This document shows positions 32,183 to 40,845 of a stretch of 64,000 nucleotides of DNA, piece by piece. The notes under the pieces were generated by a model. The model saw nothing but the letters and a program-made list of their open reading frames with translations, searched no databases and had not been told where the DNA came from. Location: the NCBI RefSeq assembly GCF_044904665.1, contig NZ_JADIKM010000005.1, positions 62,001-126,000 of the forward strand. Reading direction: 5' to 3'. This DNA comes from Dyella_A ginsengisoli. GTDB taxonomy: Bacteria; Pseudomonadota; Gammaproteobacteria; Xanthomonadales; Rhodanobacteraceae. Position numbers and translations under genes: made by a program. The stretch's first letter is position 1; every line of letters begins with the position of its first letter.

Positions 32183-33364
32183 ATGAATGTCGACGTGCTG
32201 GTGATCGGCGCCGGGGCCGCCGGCCTGATGTGCGCGATCACCGCCGGCCAGCGCGGCAAGCGCGTGCTGGTGGTCGATCACGCCAACAAGCCCGGCAAGA
32301 AGATCCTGATGTCCGGCGGCGGGCGCTGCAATTTCACCAACATGGGTACCACGCCGGCGAACTTCCTCTCGGCCAACCCGCACTTCGCCAAGTCGGCGCT
32401 GGCGCGCTACACGCCGTGGGACTTCGTCGCGCTGGTGGAGAAGCACCGCATCAAGTACCACGAAAAGGAACTCGGCCAGCTGTTCTGCGACGAATCCTCC
32501 AAGCTGATCGTGCGCATGCTGCTGGACGAGTGCGCGGCAGCGGGCGTGGAAGTGCGCACCAGCTGCGCGGTAAACCAGGTACGCAAGGTCGAGGGCGGCT
32601 TTCGCGTGGGCACCGCTGCGGGCGAGGTGCACGCCACGTCGCTGGTGGTGGCCACGGGCGGCCTGTCGATTCCCAGCATGGGAGCCACCGGCTTCGGCTA
32701 CGAATTGGCGAAGCAGTTTGGCCACACGGTGCTGCCGACCCGCGCCGGGCTGGTGCCGTTGACCTTGAGCGGCAAGCACCAGGAGCGCTACCAGGACCTG
32801 GCCGGGCTCGCCCTGCCGGTGAGCGAGGCGAAACTCGGCCGGCAGGCCTTTCGTGCCGGCCTGTTGTTCACCCATCGCGGCCTTAGCGGCCCGTCGATCC
32901 TGCAGATCTCCAGCTACTGGCAACCAGGCGACGACCTGCGCATCGACCTGTCGCCCGACGTCGACGCCGGCGACTGGCTGATCGGCCAGCGCGCCGATCG
33001 CCCTGCGGCCGAACTCAAGACCGTGCTCGGTGAGCTGCTGCCCAAGCGCCTGGCGCAGCGCCTGTGCGAGCTGTGGTTCGAGAGCCGGCCGATGCGCCAG
33101 TACCGCGAGGCCGAATTGGCCGACATCGGCAAGCAGCTGCACGACTGGCCGATCACCGCCAGCGGCACCGAAGGCTACCGCACCGCCGAGGTCACGCTGG
33201 GCGGGGTGGACACGAACGAGCTCTCCTCGACCACGATGGAGTCCAGGCGCGTGCCCGGCCTGTACTTCATTGGCGAGGTGGTGGACGTCACCGGCTGGCT
33301 GGGCGGCTACAACTTCCAGTGGGCGTGGGCCTCGGGCCACGCGGCGGGCGAAGTGGCCGGCTGA
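32183..33364 (+). CDS. NAD(P)/FAD-dependent oxidoreductase (BaiN/HI0933 family)
   Basis: 393 aa. The N-terminal Rossmann motif is V-I-G-A-G-A-A-G-L (residues 7-15); 'ANKPGKKILMSGGGRCNFTN' is the family signature, and 'VATGGLSIPSMGATGFGY' the second. 'YNFQWAWASGHAAG' near the end closes the FAD site. Members are flavoproteins of unclear in vivo substrate. ATG 32183 gives the family start. Confidence 0.92.
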   Translation: MNVDVLVIGAGAAGLMCAITAGQRGKRVLVVDHANKPGKKILMSGGGRCNFTNMGTTPANFLSANPHFAKSALARYTPWDFVALVEKHRIKYHEKELGQLFCDESSKLIVRMLLDECAAAGVEVRTSCAVNQVRKVEGGFRVGTAAGEVHATSLVVATGGLSIPSMGATGFGYELAKQFGHTVLPTRAGLVPLTLSGKHQERYQDLAGLALPVSEAKLGRQAFRAGLLFTHRGLSGPSILQISSYWQPGDDLRIDLSPDVDAGDWLIGQRADRPAAELKTVLGELLPKRLAQRLCELWFESRPMRQYREAELADIGKQLHDWPITASGTEGYRTAEVTLGGVDTNELSSTTMESRRVPGLYFIGEVVDVTGWLGGYNFQWAWASGHAAGEVAG

Positions 33365-33445
33365 CGCGGCAACGGGCCGCGCTTCGCGAGGACTGAACGC
33401 AGCGCGTGCTTTCATGCGCGGCTGATTCCCCGCAAGGAGACCCGC

Positions 33446-34336
33446 ATGAAAGTCGGTTTTATCGGTCTGGGTGCCATGGGCAGTGCGATGGCGAGCAATC
33501 TGCTCGCCGCCGGCCACGGCGTGACGGTGTGGAACCGCTCGGAGGCCGCTACCGAGCCGTTGGCCTCGCTGGGTGCGAAAGTCGCCCGGACGGCCGATCG
33601 CGCCGTGCTCGGCGATGCGGTGTGCTCGATGCTGGCCAACGACCAGGCGGTGCGCGCCGTGTTCCTCGACAGCGGCCTGCTGGACGCGATGGACCCCGGC
33701 ACCGTGCACGTGAACCACGCCACCATCTCGGTGGCGCTGGCCCGCGAGCTGGCCGAGGCGCACGCGGCGCGCGGGCTCGAGTACGTCGCCGCGCCGGTGT
33801 TCGGCCGGCCGGATGCGGCCGCCGCGGCCAGGCTCAACATCGTGGCGGCCGGCAAGGCGGCGGCGATCGACAAGGTGCGTCCGCTGCTGGACGCCATGGG
33901 CGCCAGGGTGTGGCCGATGGGCGAGACGCCCGAACGCGCCAACGTGGTGAAGATCGCCGGCAACTTCATGCTCGCCGCGGCGATCGAATCGATGGCCGAG
34001 GCTTCCGCGCTGACCCGGGCCCACGGCGTGGGCGCGGCCGATTTCCTCGAGGTGATGACCTCGACGCTGTTTGCCTCGCCGGCCTACCAGGGCTACGGCA
34101 AGCTGATTGCCGAGGAGCGCTACAGTCCAGCCGGTTTCGCCATGCCGCTGGGCCTGAAGGACGTGGGGCTGGCGCTCAGCGCCGGTGAGGCCACGCGCGT
34201 GCCGATGCCGTTCGCCGGCGTGCTGCGCGACAACTTCCTCGACGCGCTGGCCCACGGCGGCGAAGCGCTGGACTGGTCGGCGCTGGCCTTGGTGGCGGCG
34301 CGGCGCGCTGGTCTCGATAAGCGCGAGGACGTCTGA
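33446..34336 (+). CDS. NAD(P)-dependent beta-hydroxyacid dehydrogenase family enzyme
   Basis: 296 aa. N-terminal G-F-I-G-L-G-A-M-G-S-A-M at residues 4-15 binds the nucleotide; the 6PGDH-type helical domain follows with 'GNFMLAAAIESMAEA' including the conserved Lys ('VVKIAGNF'). It likely reduces a short-chain semialdehyde or 2-hydroxyacid. The start has AAGGAG about 9 nt upstream. A REP palindrome follows the gene. Confidence 0.9.
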   Translation: MKVGFIGLGAMGSAMASNLLAAGHGVTVWNRSEAATEPLASLGAKVARTADRAVLGDAVCSMLANDQAVRAVFLDSGLLDAMDPGTVHVNHATISVALARELAEAHAARGLEYVAAPVFGRPDAAAAARLNIVAAGKAAAIDKVRPLLDAMGARVWPMGETPERANVVKIAGNFMLAAAIESMAEASALTRAHGVGAADFLEVMTSTLFASPAYQGYGKLIAEERYSPAGFAMPLGLKDVGLALSAGEATRVPMPFAGVLRDNFLDALAHGGEALDWSALALVAARRAGLDKREDV

Positions 34337-34356
34337 GCGACGCGGCTTCACTTGGA

Positions 34357-34431
34357 GGAGCCCGCTCGCGGGCGATGCCCTCGCTCTGAAGCCAAGTTCA
34401 AAGCCAAGAGCATCGCCCGCGAGCGGGCTCC
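34357..34431. repeat. REP-like palindrome with 22-bp perfect arms
   Basis: Arms 34357-34378 and 34410-34431 are exact inverted copies beginning GGAGCCCGCTCGCGGGCG; the spacer is 31 bp. It lies between convergent genes and probably terminates both. It belongs to a repeat type I recall from Xanthomonadales and Pseudomonas genomes. Confidence 0.8.
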
Positions 34432-34446
34432 TATACGAATGAAATC

Positions 34447-34908
34447 TCAGCGGGTGGCGCGCCGGCTGAGCCAGATGTCGAGCTGGTTGGCGAACGCCTG
34501 GCGGTCGCGCGGATGGAAGGCAGAGGGGCCGCCGGTGTCCACACCGGTGCCACGCAGCTCCTCCATGAAGTTCCGCATCGACAATTGCTGGGCGATGCTG
34601 TCGGAGGTGAACGGCACGCCGCGCGGATTCACCGCCTGCGCGCCCTTGTCGAGCACCTGCGCGGCGAGCGGGATGTCCTGCGTCACGACCAGGTCGCCCG
34701 CAGCCACGCGCCGCACGATCTCGTCGTCCGCCACGTCGAAGCCACCCGCGACCTGCACGCTGCGCACGTAGCGCGAGGGCGGCGTGCGCAGCGCGTGGTT
34801 GGCGACCAGGGTGATGTGCACCTGCGCGCGCTCGGCGGCGCGGAACAGGATCTCCTTCACCGGCACCGGGCAGGCGTCGGCGTCCACCCAGATCTGCGTC
34901 TCGCTCAC
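34447..34908 (-). CDS. YaiI/YqxD family protein
   Basis: 153 aa. 'IWVDADACPVPVKEIL' at the start and 'DDEIVRRVAAGDLVVTQDIPLA' are the UPF0178 signature, a PIN-like fold with conserved acidic residues. Nuclease activity is suspected but not established. The start is GTG 34908, overlapping the stop of the PhzF gene (GTGA), so the pair is translationally coupled. Confidence 0.9.
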   Translation of the reverse strand: MSETQIWVDADACPVPVKEILFRAAERAQVHITLVANHALRTPPSRYVRSVQVAGGFDVADDEIVRRVAAGDLVVTQDIPLAAQVLDKGAQAVNPRGVPFTSDSIAQQLSMRNFMEELRGTGVDTGGPSAFHPRDRQAFANQLDIWLSRRATR

Positions 34909-35795
34909 GCTGGCGTCCAGCGCAGGGTGCCATCGACAATCGTGTGTGTGCGTCCGCCCACCCACACCGCGCCGTCGGCGTCGATGTGCACGAGCAGGCG
35001 CGCGTCGTAGCCGATCTCACGGCCCTGGCTCACCGCGTAGCCGCGAGCCAGCGAGCTGTGCGGCTCGGCGTGGGCGAGGTAGGCGGCGAGCAGGCCGTTG
35101 GCCGCGCCGGAGGCCGGGTCCTCGACGATGCCGGCGCCGGAGGCGAGCGCGCGCACCGCCAGTTGGTAATTTCCGTTAGACGACGCACTGCGGGCGAACG
35201 CGCAGATGCCCATGCTGTCGCTGGCACGGCCCAGCTCACCGATCGCGGCGTGATCGGGCTGCCAGCTACGCAGGGTGGCTTCGTCGGCGCATTCGACCAC
35301 CCACCAGCGCCGCCCGCCGTCGACCAGGGCCGGCGGCAGTCCCCCCGTCGTCACGCCGGCGAGGGCAGGGCGCAGCAGCGGGTGCGCGTCGTTGCCGATG
35401 GCGAGCACGGCGGCGGCCGGCGAACGCAGCAGCAGCTGGCGATCGTCGCCCGAGCCCTCGACGCGGATCGGCAGCACGCCGGCCTGGCATTGCTGCCACA
35501 GCAGGCCGTCGCGCGGTGCGGCGATGCCACAGGCGAGCACGGCGTGTGCGCTGCCCACGCTGGGATGGCCGGCGAAGGCGATCTCCTTCGTCGGCGTGAA
35601 CATCCGCACGCGGTAGCTGGCCGACGGTTCGGTCGGCGGCAGCAGAAAGGTGGTTTCGACCAGGTCGGTCCAGCGGGCGAAGCGCTGCATCTGCGCGTCG
35701 CTCCAGCCGCGGGCGTCGGTGACTACGCCCAGGTGATTGCCGCCGCCGAGGCTGGCGGCGAAGACGTCCAGATGCAGGTAGCGAAAGGTGTCCAT
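34905..35795 (-). CDS. PhzF family isomerase/epimerase
   Basis: 296 aa, normal length. N-terminal 'LHLDVFAASLGGGNHLGVV' and 'ETTFLLPP' (with the catalytic Glu in LVETTF), 'IAFAGHPSVGSAH' and 'VEDPASGAANG' are PhzF signatures. The fold is of the diaminopimelate-epimerase type; the substrate is unknown. ATG 35795 is the family start. It is transcribed with the YaiI gene. Confidence 0.92.
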   Translation of the reverse strand: MDTFRYLHLDVFAASLGGGNHLGVVTDARGWSDAQMQRFARWTDLVETTFLLPPTEPSASYRVRMFTPTKEIAFAGHPSVGSAHAVLACGIAAPRDGLLWQQCQAGVLPIRVEGSGDDRQLLLRSPAAAVLAIGNDAHPLLRPALAGVTTGGLPPALVDGGRRWWVVECADEATLRSWQPDHAAIGELGRASDSMGICAFARSASSNGNYQLAVRALASGAGIVEDPASGAANGLLAAYLAHAEPHSSLARGYAVSQGREIGYDARLLVHIDADGAVWVGGRTHTIVDGTLRWTPA

Positions 35796-35862
35796 CGGGC
35801 TCGATCCGGCGCGACCGGCGCCTTGGGCCGGCCATGATAGCCGGGCGATCACGCAGGCCCGA

Positions 35863-37074
35863 TCAGCCTGCCAAGCGACCGAAGCCGAACAGCGCGTCCA
35901 GCGGATGCCGCCTGCCCTGGATCGCGTCGCGCACCATCGCCGCGGCGATGGTGCTGTAGGTGATGCCGTTGCCGCCGTAGGCCATCACGAAGTGCACGCG
36001 CGGATCGTGGCCCGGCGCGTTGCCGATGAAGGGCAGGCCGTCGTCGGTTTCGGCAAACGTGCCGGCCCAGCTGAACGCCAATTCCGGCCGGCTGTCCGGC
36101 GCCAGTTCGCGCAACCGGCTCATCAGTTTTTCCACCTTGCGCGGCAGCACGGCGGCCCGCTTGGCGGGCAGGTCGAGGCGGTCATCCTCGCCGCCGATGA
36201 TGATGCGGCGGTCGTCGGTGGCGCGCAGATAGACGTACGGCCGCGCCGATTCCCAGATCACGTTGTCTTCCAGCTGCAGTGGCAGCACGTCCATGGGCTC
36301 GGTCACCAGCGCGTAGCTGGAGTGGTTCACCGCCACGCGCTGCTTGAGCCAGCGCTGGGTCTCGTAGCCAGCGGCCACCACCAGATGTTGGCAACGGACC
36401 TGGCCGCCGTTGGCCAAACGCAGGCGGATCTCCTGCGGTTCGGCGGTCCAGTCCTCGACGCCGCCGGCGTCGTGCACCCGCACACCGCGCTCGCGCAGCT
36501 GGCCGAGCATCACGCGGGCAAAGCGGTACGGATCGAGCCGGCCCGCATGTGGCGTCCACAATGCCAGCGGCGCGTCGATGCCGAAGCGTTCGCGCACGCT
36601 GGCGCTGTCCAGCTGCTCCACCGGCAGGCCGTGCCGCTGGCGCGCCTGATACTCGCGCTTCAGTGCCGCCACGTGTCGCCGCTTGCTGGCGAAATACAGG
36701 CTGCCGCAGGGGCGGAAACCCACCGGCACGCCCATCCCGGCGACAATGCCGGCCAGCGTGTCGATCGCTTCGTCGCAGGCTTGGTAGGCGCGCGCGGCCG
36801 TCTCGCCGTAGCGCTGGATCAGCTCCACCAGCGGCGTATCGATCTCGTACTGCAGCAGCGCGGTGCTGGCAGCGGTGCTGCCCCAGCCAGCCTCGCGGCG
36901 GTCGATCACCAGCACGTCCATGCCGGCCTCGGCCAGCGCATGGGCCATCAGGCTGCCGGTGATGCCCGCGCCGATCACCGCCACCTCGCACTGCGCGTCG
37001 GCCGTGAGGGCAGGGAAGTCGTCGATCAGCCCGTTGCTGACTGTCCACCACGGGTAGCCGCTTTTGGTATCCAT
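35863..37074 (-). CDS. FAD-dependent oxidoreductase (DAO family)
   Basis: 403 aa. Residues 30-50 carry the FAD motif V-I-G-A-G-I-T-G-S-L and 'VLVIDRREAGWGSTAAST' follows. The C-terminal 'HFVMAYGGNGITYS' closes the cofactor site. It resembles YgaF/gamma-glutamylputrescine oxidase-like enzymes, so an amine or amino-acid substrate is likely. No partner gene is adjacent. ATG 37074 is used. Confidence 0.88.
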   Translation of the reverse strand: MDTKSGYPWWTVSNGLIDDFPALTADAQCEVAVIGAGITGSLMAHALAEAGMDVLVIDRREAGWGSTAASTALLQYEIDTPLVELIQRYGETAARAYQACDEAIDTLAGIVAGMGVPVGFRPCGSLYFASKRRHVAALKREYQARQRHGLPVEQLDSASVRERFGIDAPLALWTPHAGRLDPYRFARVMLGQLRERGVRVHDAGGVEDWTAEPQEIRLRLANGGQVRCQHLVVAAGYETQRWLKQRVAVNHSSYALVTEPMDVLPLQLEDNVIWESARPYVYLRATDDRRIIIGGEDDRLDLPAKRAAVLPRKVEKLMSRLRELAPDSRPELAFSWAGTFAETDDGLPFIGNAPGHDPRVHFVMAYGGNGITYSTIAAAMVRDAIQGRRHPLDALFGFGRLAG

Positions 37075-37166
37075 CCACGCAGCATGCCGATGCCGGCCGT
37101 CAAGGGTGCGTCACGGTCGACAGCGTGCGTGCCGCCCGCCAAGATGGCCGGCAGTCTCGACTACCG

Positions 37167-37784
37167 ATGGACCTCATGACGATCACCCTCATCATTCTCG
37201 CCGTGACCTGCGTGGTCTCGTTCATGGCGCTCAACAACGGCAAGCTGATGGATGACCTGCTGCTGTGGCCGCCGGCCATCCAGCGCAGCCGCGAGTACTA
37301 CCGGCTGGTGACCTACGGCTTGGTGCACGCGGATTTCGGCCACCTGCTGTTCAATATGCTCACGCTGTTCTTCTTCGGCCGGGCGATGGAGCCGTTCTAC
37401 GCGGCGCGCCTGGGTGCGCTGGGCTTTCTGCTGTTCTACATGGGCGGGCTGGTGGTCTCGATCCTGCCGACCTATTTGAAGAACCGCACGAACGCACGGT
37501 ATCGCAGCCTGGGAGCCTCCGGCGCCGTATCGGCCGTGCTGTTCGCCTTCGTGCTGCTGGCGCCGTGGTCGCGCATCTACGTGTTCGTGGTGCCGCTGCC
37601 CGCAATCATCTACGGTCTGCTCTACACGGCGTACTCGATCTACATGGACAAGCGCGGCCAGGACAACGTCAACCACAGCGCGCATCTGTGGGGCGCGGCC
37701 TACGGCGTGGCTTTCACGCTGCTGATCGAGCCGCGCACGCTGTCGCATTTTCTCTATGCGCTGTCCCATCCCGGTGCCGGGTGA
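37167..37784 (+). CDS. rhomboid family intramembrane serine protease
   Basis: 205 aa with six membrane segments. Active-site serine S118 is in G-A-S-G and H173 in 'SAHLWGAAYG'. 'HADFGHLLFNML' before it is the typical loop and helix. It cleaves membrane-protein segments inside the bilayer. ATG 37167 is taken; ATG 37176 three codons later is also possible. Confidence 0.92.
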   Translation: MDLMTITLIILAVTCVVSFMALNNGKLMDDLLLWPPAIQRSREYYRLVTYGLVHADFGHLLFNMLTLFFFGRAMEPFYAARLGALGFLLFYMGGLVVSILPTYLKNRTNARYRSLGASGAVSAVLFAFVLLAPWSRIYVFVVPLPAIIYGLLYTAYSIYMDKRGQDNVNHSAHLWGAAYGVAFTLLIEPRTLSHFLYALSHPGAG

Positions 37785-37977
37785 CCGCAGGGCCACACCG
37801 CCGCGGCGAGATGGATGAATCCACAACGGCATGCGGCGGTCGCCCATGACAGGCGCGGGGGCGGGCGCAATACTCGCCGAGGAGTGAGCGTCGAGCGCCG
37901 GCTTCGATCAAGAGCACCGATCGGAAGCGCCGCCCGTCACGAGCACCACTTCACCGATCACCGCAGGAGATAGACGC
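37785..37977. other. intergenic region before the H1-like gene
   Basis: 193 bp without a gene. It ends with AGGAGA, the ribosome site of the H1-like gene, 7 nt before its ATG. I see no strong promoter match. Confidence 0.5.
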
Positions 37978-38787
37978 ATGGCAATGACACGCAAGTCGGC
38001 CGCGAAGAAGTCCGCGGCAAAGAAATCCACCGTCGGCAAGAAGAAGCCGGCGGGCAAGGCTGCAGCGAAGAAGGCGACGGTCAGGAAGCCGGTCGCGAAG
38101 AAGGCTGCCGCGAAAAAGACCGCCGTAAAGAAAGTCGCGGCCAAAAAAACACCCGCCAGAAAAGCGGCCGTGAAGAAAGCGGCGGCCAAGAAGGTGGCAA
38201 AAAAGGTTGCCGTGAAAAAGGCAGCCGTAAGGAAGGTGGCGAAAAAGGCCGCCGCCCAGCGGCCCGCGGTCAAGAAGGCGGCGCCGAAAAAGCCCGCCGC
38301 CACGAAGACTGCCGCCAAAAAGACCGCCACCAGGAAGGTCGCGACTCCGGCCAAGCCGGTCGGCAAGACCGCCGTCCGCGCGATGCCGGCAAAGAAGCTC
38401 GCGGCACCAAAGACCGCAGCGAGCAAGCCCGCAGCGAGCAAGCCCGGCGTCACCGTACCGGCACCCAAGCGCGCCCCGGCTGCTCCGGCGGCCGCACGCC
38501 GTCCGGCCAAGGCCAACTCTGCTGCGCCGGCAAGCGCTCCGCGCGCGACGCCGGCCGAGGCGGCACCGGTCCGGCACATCAGCCCGGAGGAAGCGGTGGC
38601 GCACATCCAGGCGCTGCTCGACGCCAAGCACGAGCGCGATCGTCAGGGCCCCAGCTGGCCCGGCGCCGATCAGTCCGCCCATCCGGCCGGTGGTCCGAGC
38701 ATGCATGCCGACGCACCCGTGACGGCCACGGCACCTGCCGCGGTGGCGCACCAGCGCGGCGACCAGGGCAAGCGCAGCAAGGGATGA
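37978..38787 (+). CDS. histone H1-like lysine/alanine-rich protein
   Basis: 269 aa. Residues 1-160 are near-continuous K/A-rich repeats (A-A-K-K-x, V-A-K-K, often KKA) with no globular domain, like AlgP and the H1-like proteins of Bordetella and Pseudomonas. The C-terminal part (about 190-235) has a compact motif 'ISPEEAVAHIQALLDAKHERD'. It should bind DNA non-specifically and affect nucleoid compaction. The repeat tract is prone to length change by recombination, so length may vary between strains. Confidence 0.85.
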   Translation: MAMTRKSAAKKSAAKKSTVGKKKPAGKAAAKKATVRKPVAKKAAAKKTAVKKVAAKKTPARKAAVKKAAAKKVAKKVAVKKAAVRKVAKKAAAQRPAVKKAAPKKPAATKTAAKKTATRKVATPAKPVGKTAVRAMPAKKLAAPKTAASKPAASKPGVTVPAPKRAPAAPAAARRPAKANSAAPASAPRATPAEAAPVRHISPEEAVAHIQALLDAKHERDRQGPSWPGADQSAHPAGGPSMHADAPVTATAPAAVAHQRGDQGKRSKG

Positions 38788-38880
38788 GCCGGTTCCGGAG
38801 CGAATCAGGGCGCGTTCATCGGCCGGGATTAGCGTGAGCGTCGGTCGCACGTCGCGCCCTTTCGTCTCCGGAGCGGTGTC

Positions 38881-39384
38881 ATGAAGAAATGGTTGCTGGG
38901 TGGTGCGGTGGTCATCGCCTCCTCCCTGCTGGGCGGCTGTTACGTCGCTCCCGACTACGGCTACGTGCGTGGCGGAGGCTACGGCGGCGACGCCTATTAC
39001 GGGCGCAGCACCACGGTCTACGACGACGGTTACTACGCGCCGGGCTATTACTCGCCGGACTACTACGGTGGTTACGCGTACCCGGGCGGCGTGAGCATCG
39101 GCGTCGGCACCACATGGTACGGCGGCTCGCGCGATCGATATCGCCATCGCGACCACGACTATCGCCAGCGGGACCGCGACCGCGACGACCACCGCGACGA
39201 CGGCCGCCATGCAGGTTCGTGGAACGGCGGCGTACACGACGATCGCAGCGGATGGAACGGTCGCGGCGGCGATGGGGGCGGACGCGATTCGCGCCGCGAC
39301 GATCACCGCTCCGATGGCGACCGCAGCGGAGGCGGCGATCGCCGTGACGGTCGTCGCCGCGATCGCGATCACGACCACCGTTGA
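38881..39384 (+). CDS. Gly/Tyr- then Asp/Arg-rich lipoprotein
   Basis: 167 aa. A lipoprotein signal ends L-L-G-G-C20. The next 60 residues are rich in G and Y; the rest is D/R/H-rich with repeated RDxD and DDHR. No domain is recognised and the tail is probably disordered. It could bind metal or anionic polymer at the envelope. It lies 94 nt after the H1-like gene. Confidence 0.7.
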   Translation: MKKWLLGGAVVIASSLLGGCYVAPDYGYVRGGGYGGDAYYGRSTTVYDDGYYAPGYYSPDYYGGYAYPGGVSIGVGTTWYGGSRDRYRHRDHDYRQRDRDRDDHRDDGRHAGSWNGGVHDDRSGWNGRGGDGGGRDSRRDDHRSDGDRSGGGDRRDGRRRDRDHDHR

Positions 39385-39426
39385 GGCAGGATGGACGTTC
39401 CGGAGCGATCCTCCCGAACGTCCCTG

Positions 39427-40518
39427 ATGCCTTCGTCTCTCTCGTTTCGCCAACCGATCCGGCGCCTCGGCCGTCTTGCCGCACTCGTCATGCTCGCGAT
39501 GGTGGCCAGCGGCTGCAGCAGCGTTCGCTACTACGGCCACGTCACGCGCGGCCAGCTGCGCCTGCTGCACCAGCGTCAACCGCTGCCGCGGGTCATCGCC
39601 GATCCGCGCACCCCGCCGCAGCTGGCCCGACGCCTCACGCTCGCCATGCAGGCGCGAGCGTTCGCCTCCGCGCAGCTGGCCCTGCCGGACAATCGCAGCT
39701 ACACCAGCTACGTGGCGCTGGACCGGCCCTACGTCGCGTGGAACGTGTTCGCCGCGCCACGCTACGCGGTGGAGGCGGTGCCGCAGTGCTTTCCGTTTGC
39801 CGGCTGCGTGGCGTACCGCGGCTACTTCCGCCAGGCGCTGGCCGAACAGCGCGCCGCGCAGTTGGGCGGGCAGGGGCTGGATGTCTGGGTGGGGCCGGTC
39901 CCGGCCTATTCCACGCTCGGCTGGTTCGCCGACCCGATCCTCAGCTCGATGATGCGCTGGGACGACGACGAGCTCGCCGGCACGATCTTCCACGAGCTGG
40001 CCCACCAGCGCGTATATCTGAAGGGCGATACGGCCTTCAACGAGTCCTTCGCCACCTTCGTGGAGCGCGAGGGGGTGAGGCAATGGCGGCAGTCGCGCGG
40101 CCTGCCGCCTCCGGATGATCGCGAGCGGGCGATGGAAGCGGGCTTCACCGCGCAGGTGCTGGCACTGCGCGAGCGACTGCGGAGCGACTATGCGCGTGGC
40201 GGCGACGAAGCGACGCTCGCGGCCCGCAAGCGCGAGGACATCGCCGCCTTCCGTCGCGACTACGCCGCATGGCGCGACCGCGCGTTTCCGGGCGATCACC
40301 GCTACGACGCCTGGGTCGCCGCGCCGATCAACAATGCCCGGCTGCTGCCCTTCGGGCTGTACGACCGCTGGACCGGGGCATTCGCCGCGCTGTTCCGTCA
40401 GGCGGACCGCAACTGGGCGTTGTTCTATCGCCGTGTGCGGGCACTGGCGCGACTCCGGCCGGCCGCACGCGAGCAGGCGTTGCGAGCGCTGGACGCGCCG
40501 GCTGCTGCGGTCCGGTGA
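39427..40518 (+). CDS. predicted lipoprotein aminopeptidase (COG4324 family)
   Basis: 363 aa. A lipoprotein signal ends A-S-G-C (about residue 30). The zinc motif H-E-L-A-H, in 'IFHELAHQRVYLKGDTAFNESFATFVE', is the HExxH of this family with the downstream Glu in 'NESFATFVE'. 'SMMRWDDDELAGTIF' precedes it. Members are annotated as predicted aminopeptidases; the substrate is unknown. ATG 39427 follows the previous gene by 42 nt. Confidence 0.85.
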   Translation: MPSSLSFRQPIRRLGRLAALVMLAMVASGCSSVRYYGHVTRGQLRLLHQRQPLPRVIADPRTPPQLARRLTLAMQARAFASAQLALPDNRSYTSYVALDRPYVAWNVFAAPRYAVEAVPQCFPFAGCVAYRGYFRQALAEQRAAQLGGQGLDVWVGPVPAYSTLGWFADPILSSMMRWDDDELAGTIFHELAHQRVYLKGDTAFNESFATFVEREGVRQWRQSRGLPPPDDRERAMEAGFTAQVLALRERLRSDYARGGDEATLAARKREDIAAFRRDYAAWRDRAFPGDHRYDAWVAAPINNARLLPFGLYDRWTGAFAALFRQADRNWALFYRRVRALARLRPAAREQALRALDAPAAAVR

Positions 40519-40764
40519 CGCCGGAAGCGCGGACGGCCGCCAGTTTTTCGTCAAGCCGCTGCGTGTCCCGCAAGAATGCCCCTCTCGCAAGAAGCTGACG
40601 CCTTGACCGCACGGCAGCTGAATATTTTTGTCGACGCCCTTGAACTTCTCCGGCGCGATCCACACAAAGGGGTCGTATCGCCGTGACGGCGACAGGAAGT
40701 GGTCCAGAACAACGAGCCACTGAGGGGTCGGCCCCTTCCTCCCCCGGATCGCCGACCTGACAAA
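40519..40764. other. intergenic region with AT-richer tract
   Basis: 246 bp without a recognised gene. The minus strand reads as open frame with unusually protein-like text ('YDPFVWIAPEKFKGVDKNIQ') that does not belong to the flanking gene. It could be a decayed gene, or coincidence; see the finding. Confidence 0.4.
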
Positions 40765-40803
40765 CCCCGGCATGCCCCTCCCCTGGCTGCCGGGGTTTTT
40801 TTA
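40765..40803 (+). terminator. intrinsic terminator before pncB
   Basis: CCCCGGCA (40765-40772) pairs with TGCCGGGG (40788-40795), followed by eight T's. A strong Rho-independent terminator for the aminopeptidase transcript or a small RNA in the preceding gap. Confidence 0.8.
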
Positions 40804-40845
40804 TGCCCGCGGCGCGATTCGCGCCGATAATCGCAGAGCTTCCGC

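Noticed and set aside
31871..35020. A 1049-codon open frame on the minus strand
   Set aside because: It covers the opposite strand of yajQ, the oxidoreductases and the YaiI gene, which have clear families.
37951..40773. A 940-codon open frame on the minus strand
   Set aside because: It lies antisense to the H1-like, lipoprotein and aminopeptidase genes. Its composition follows from GC-rich codon bias and it has no family signature.
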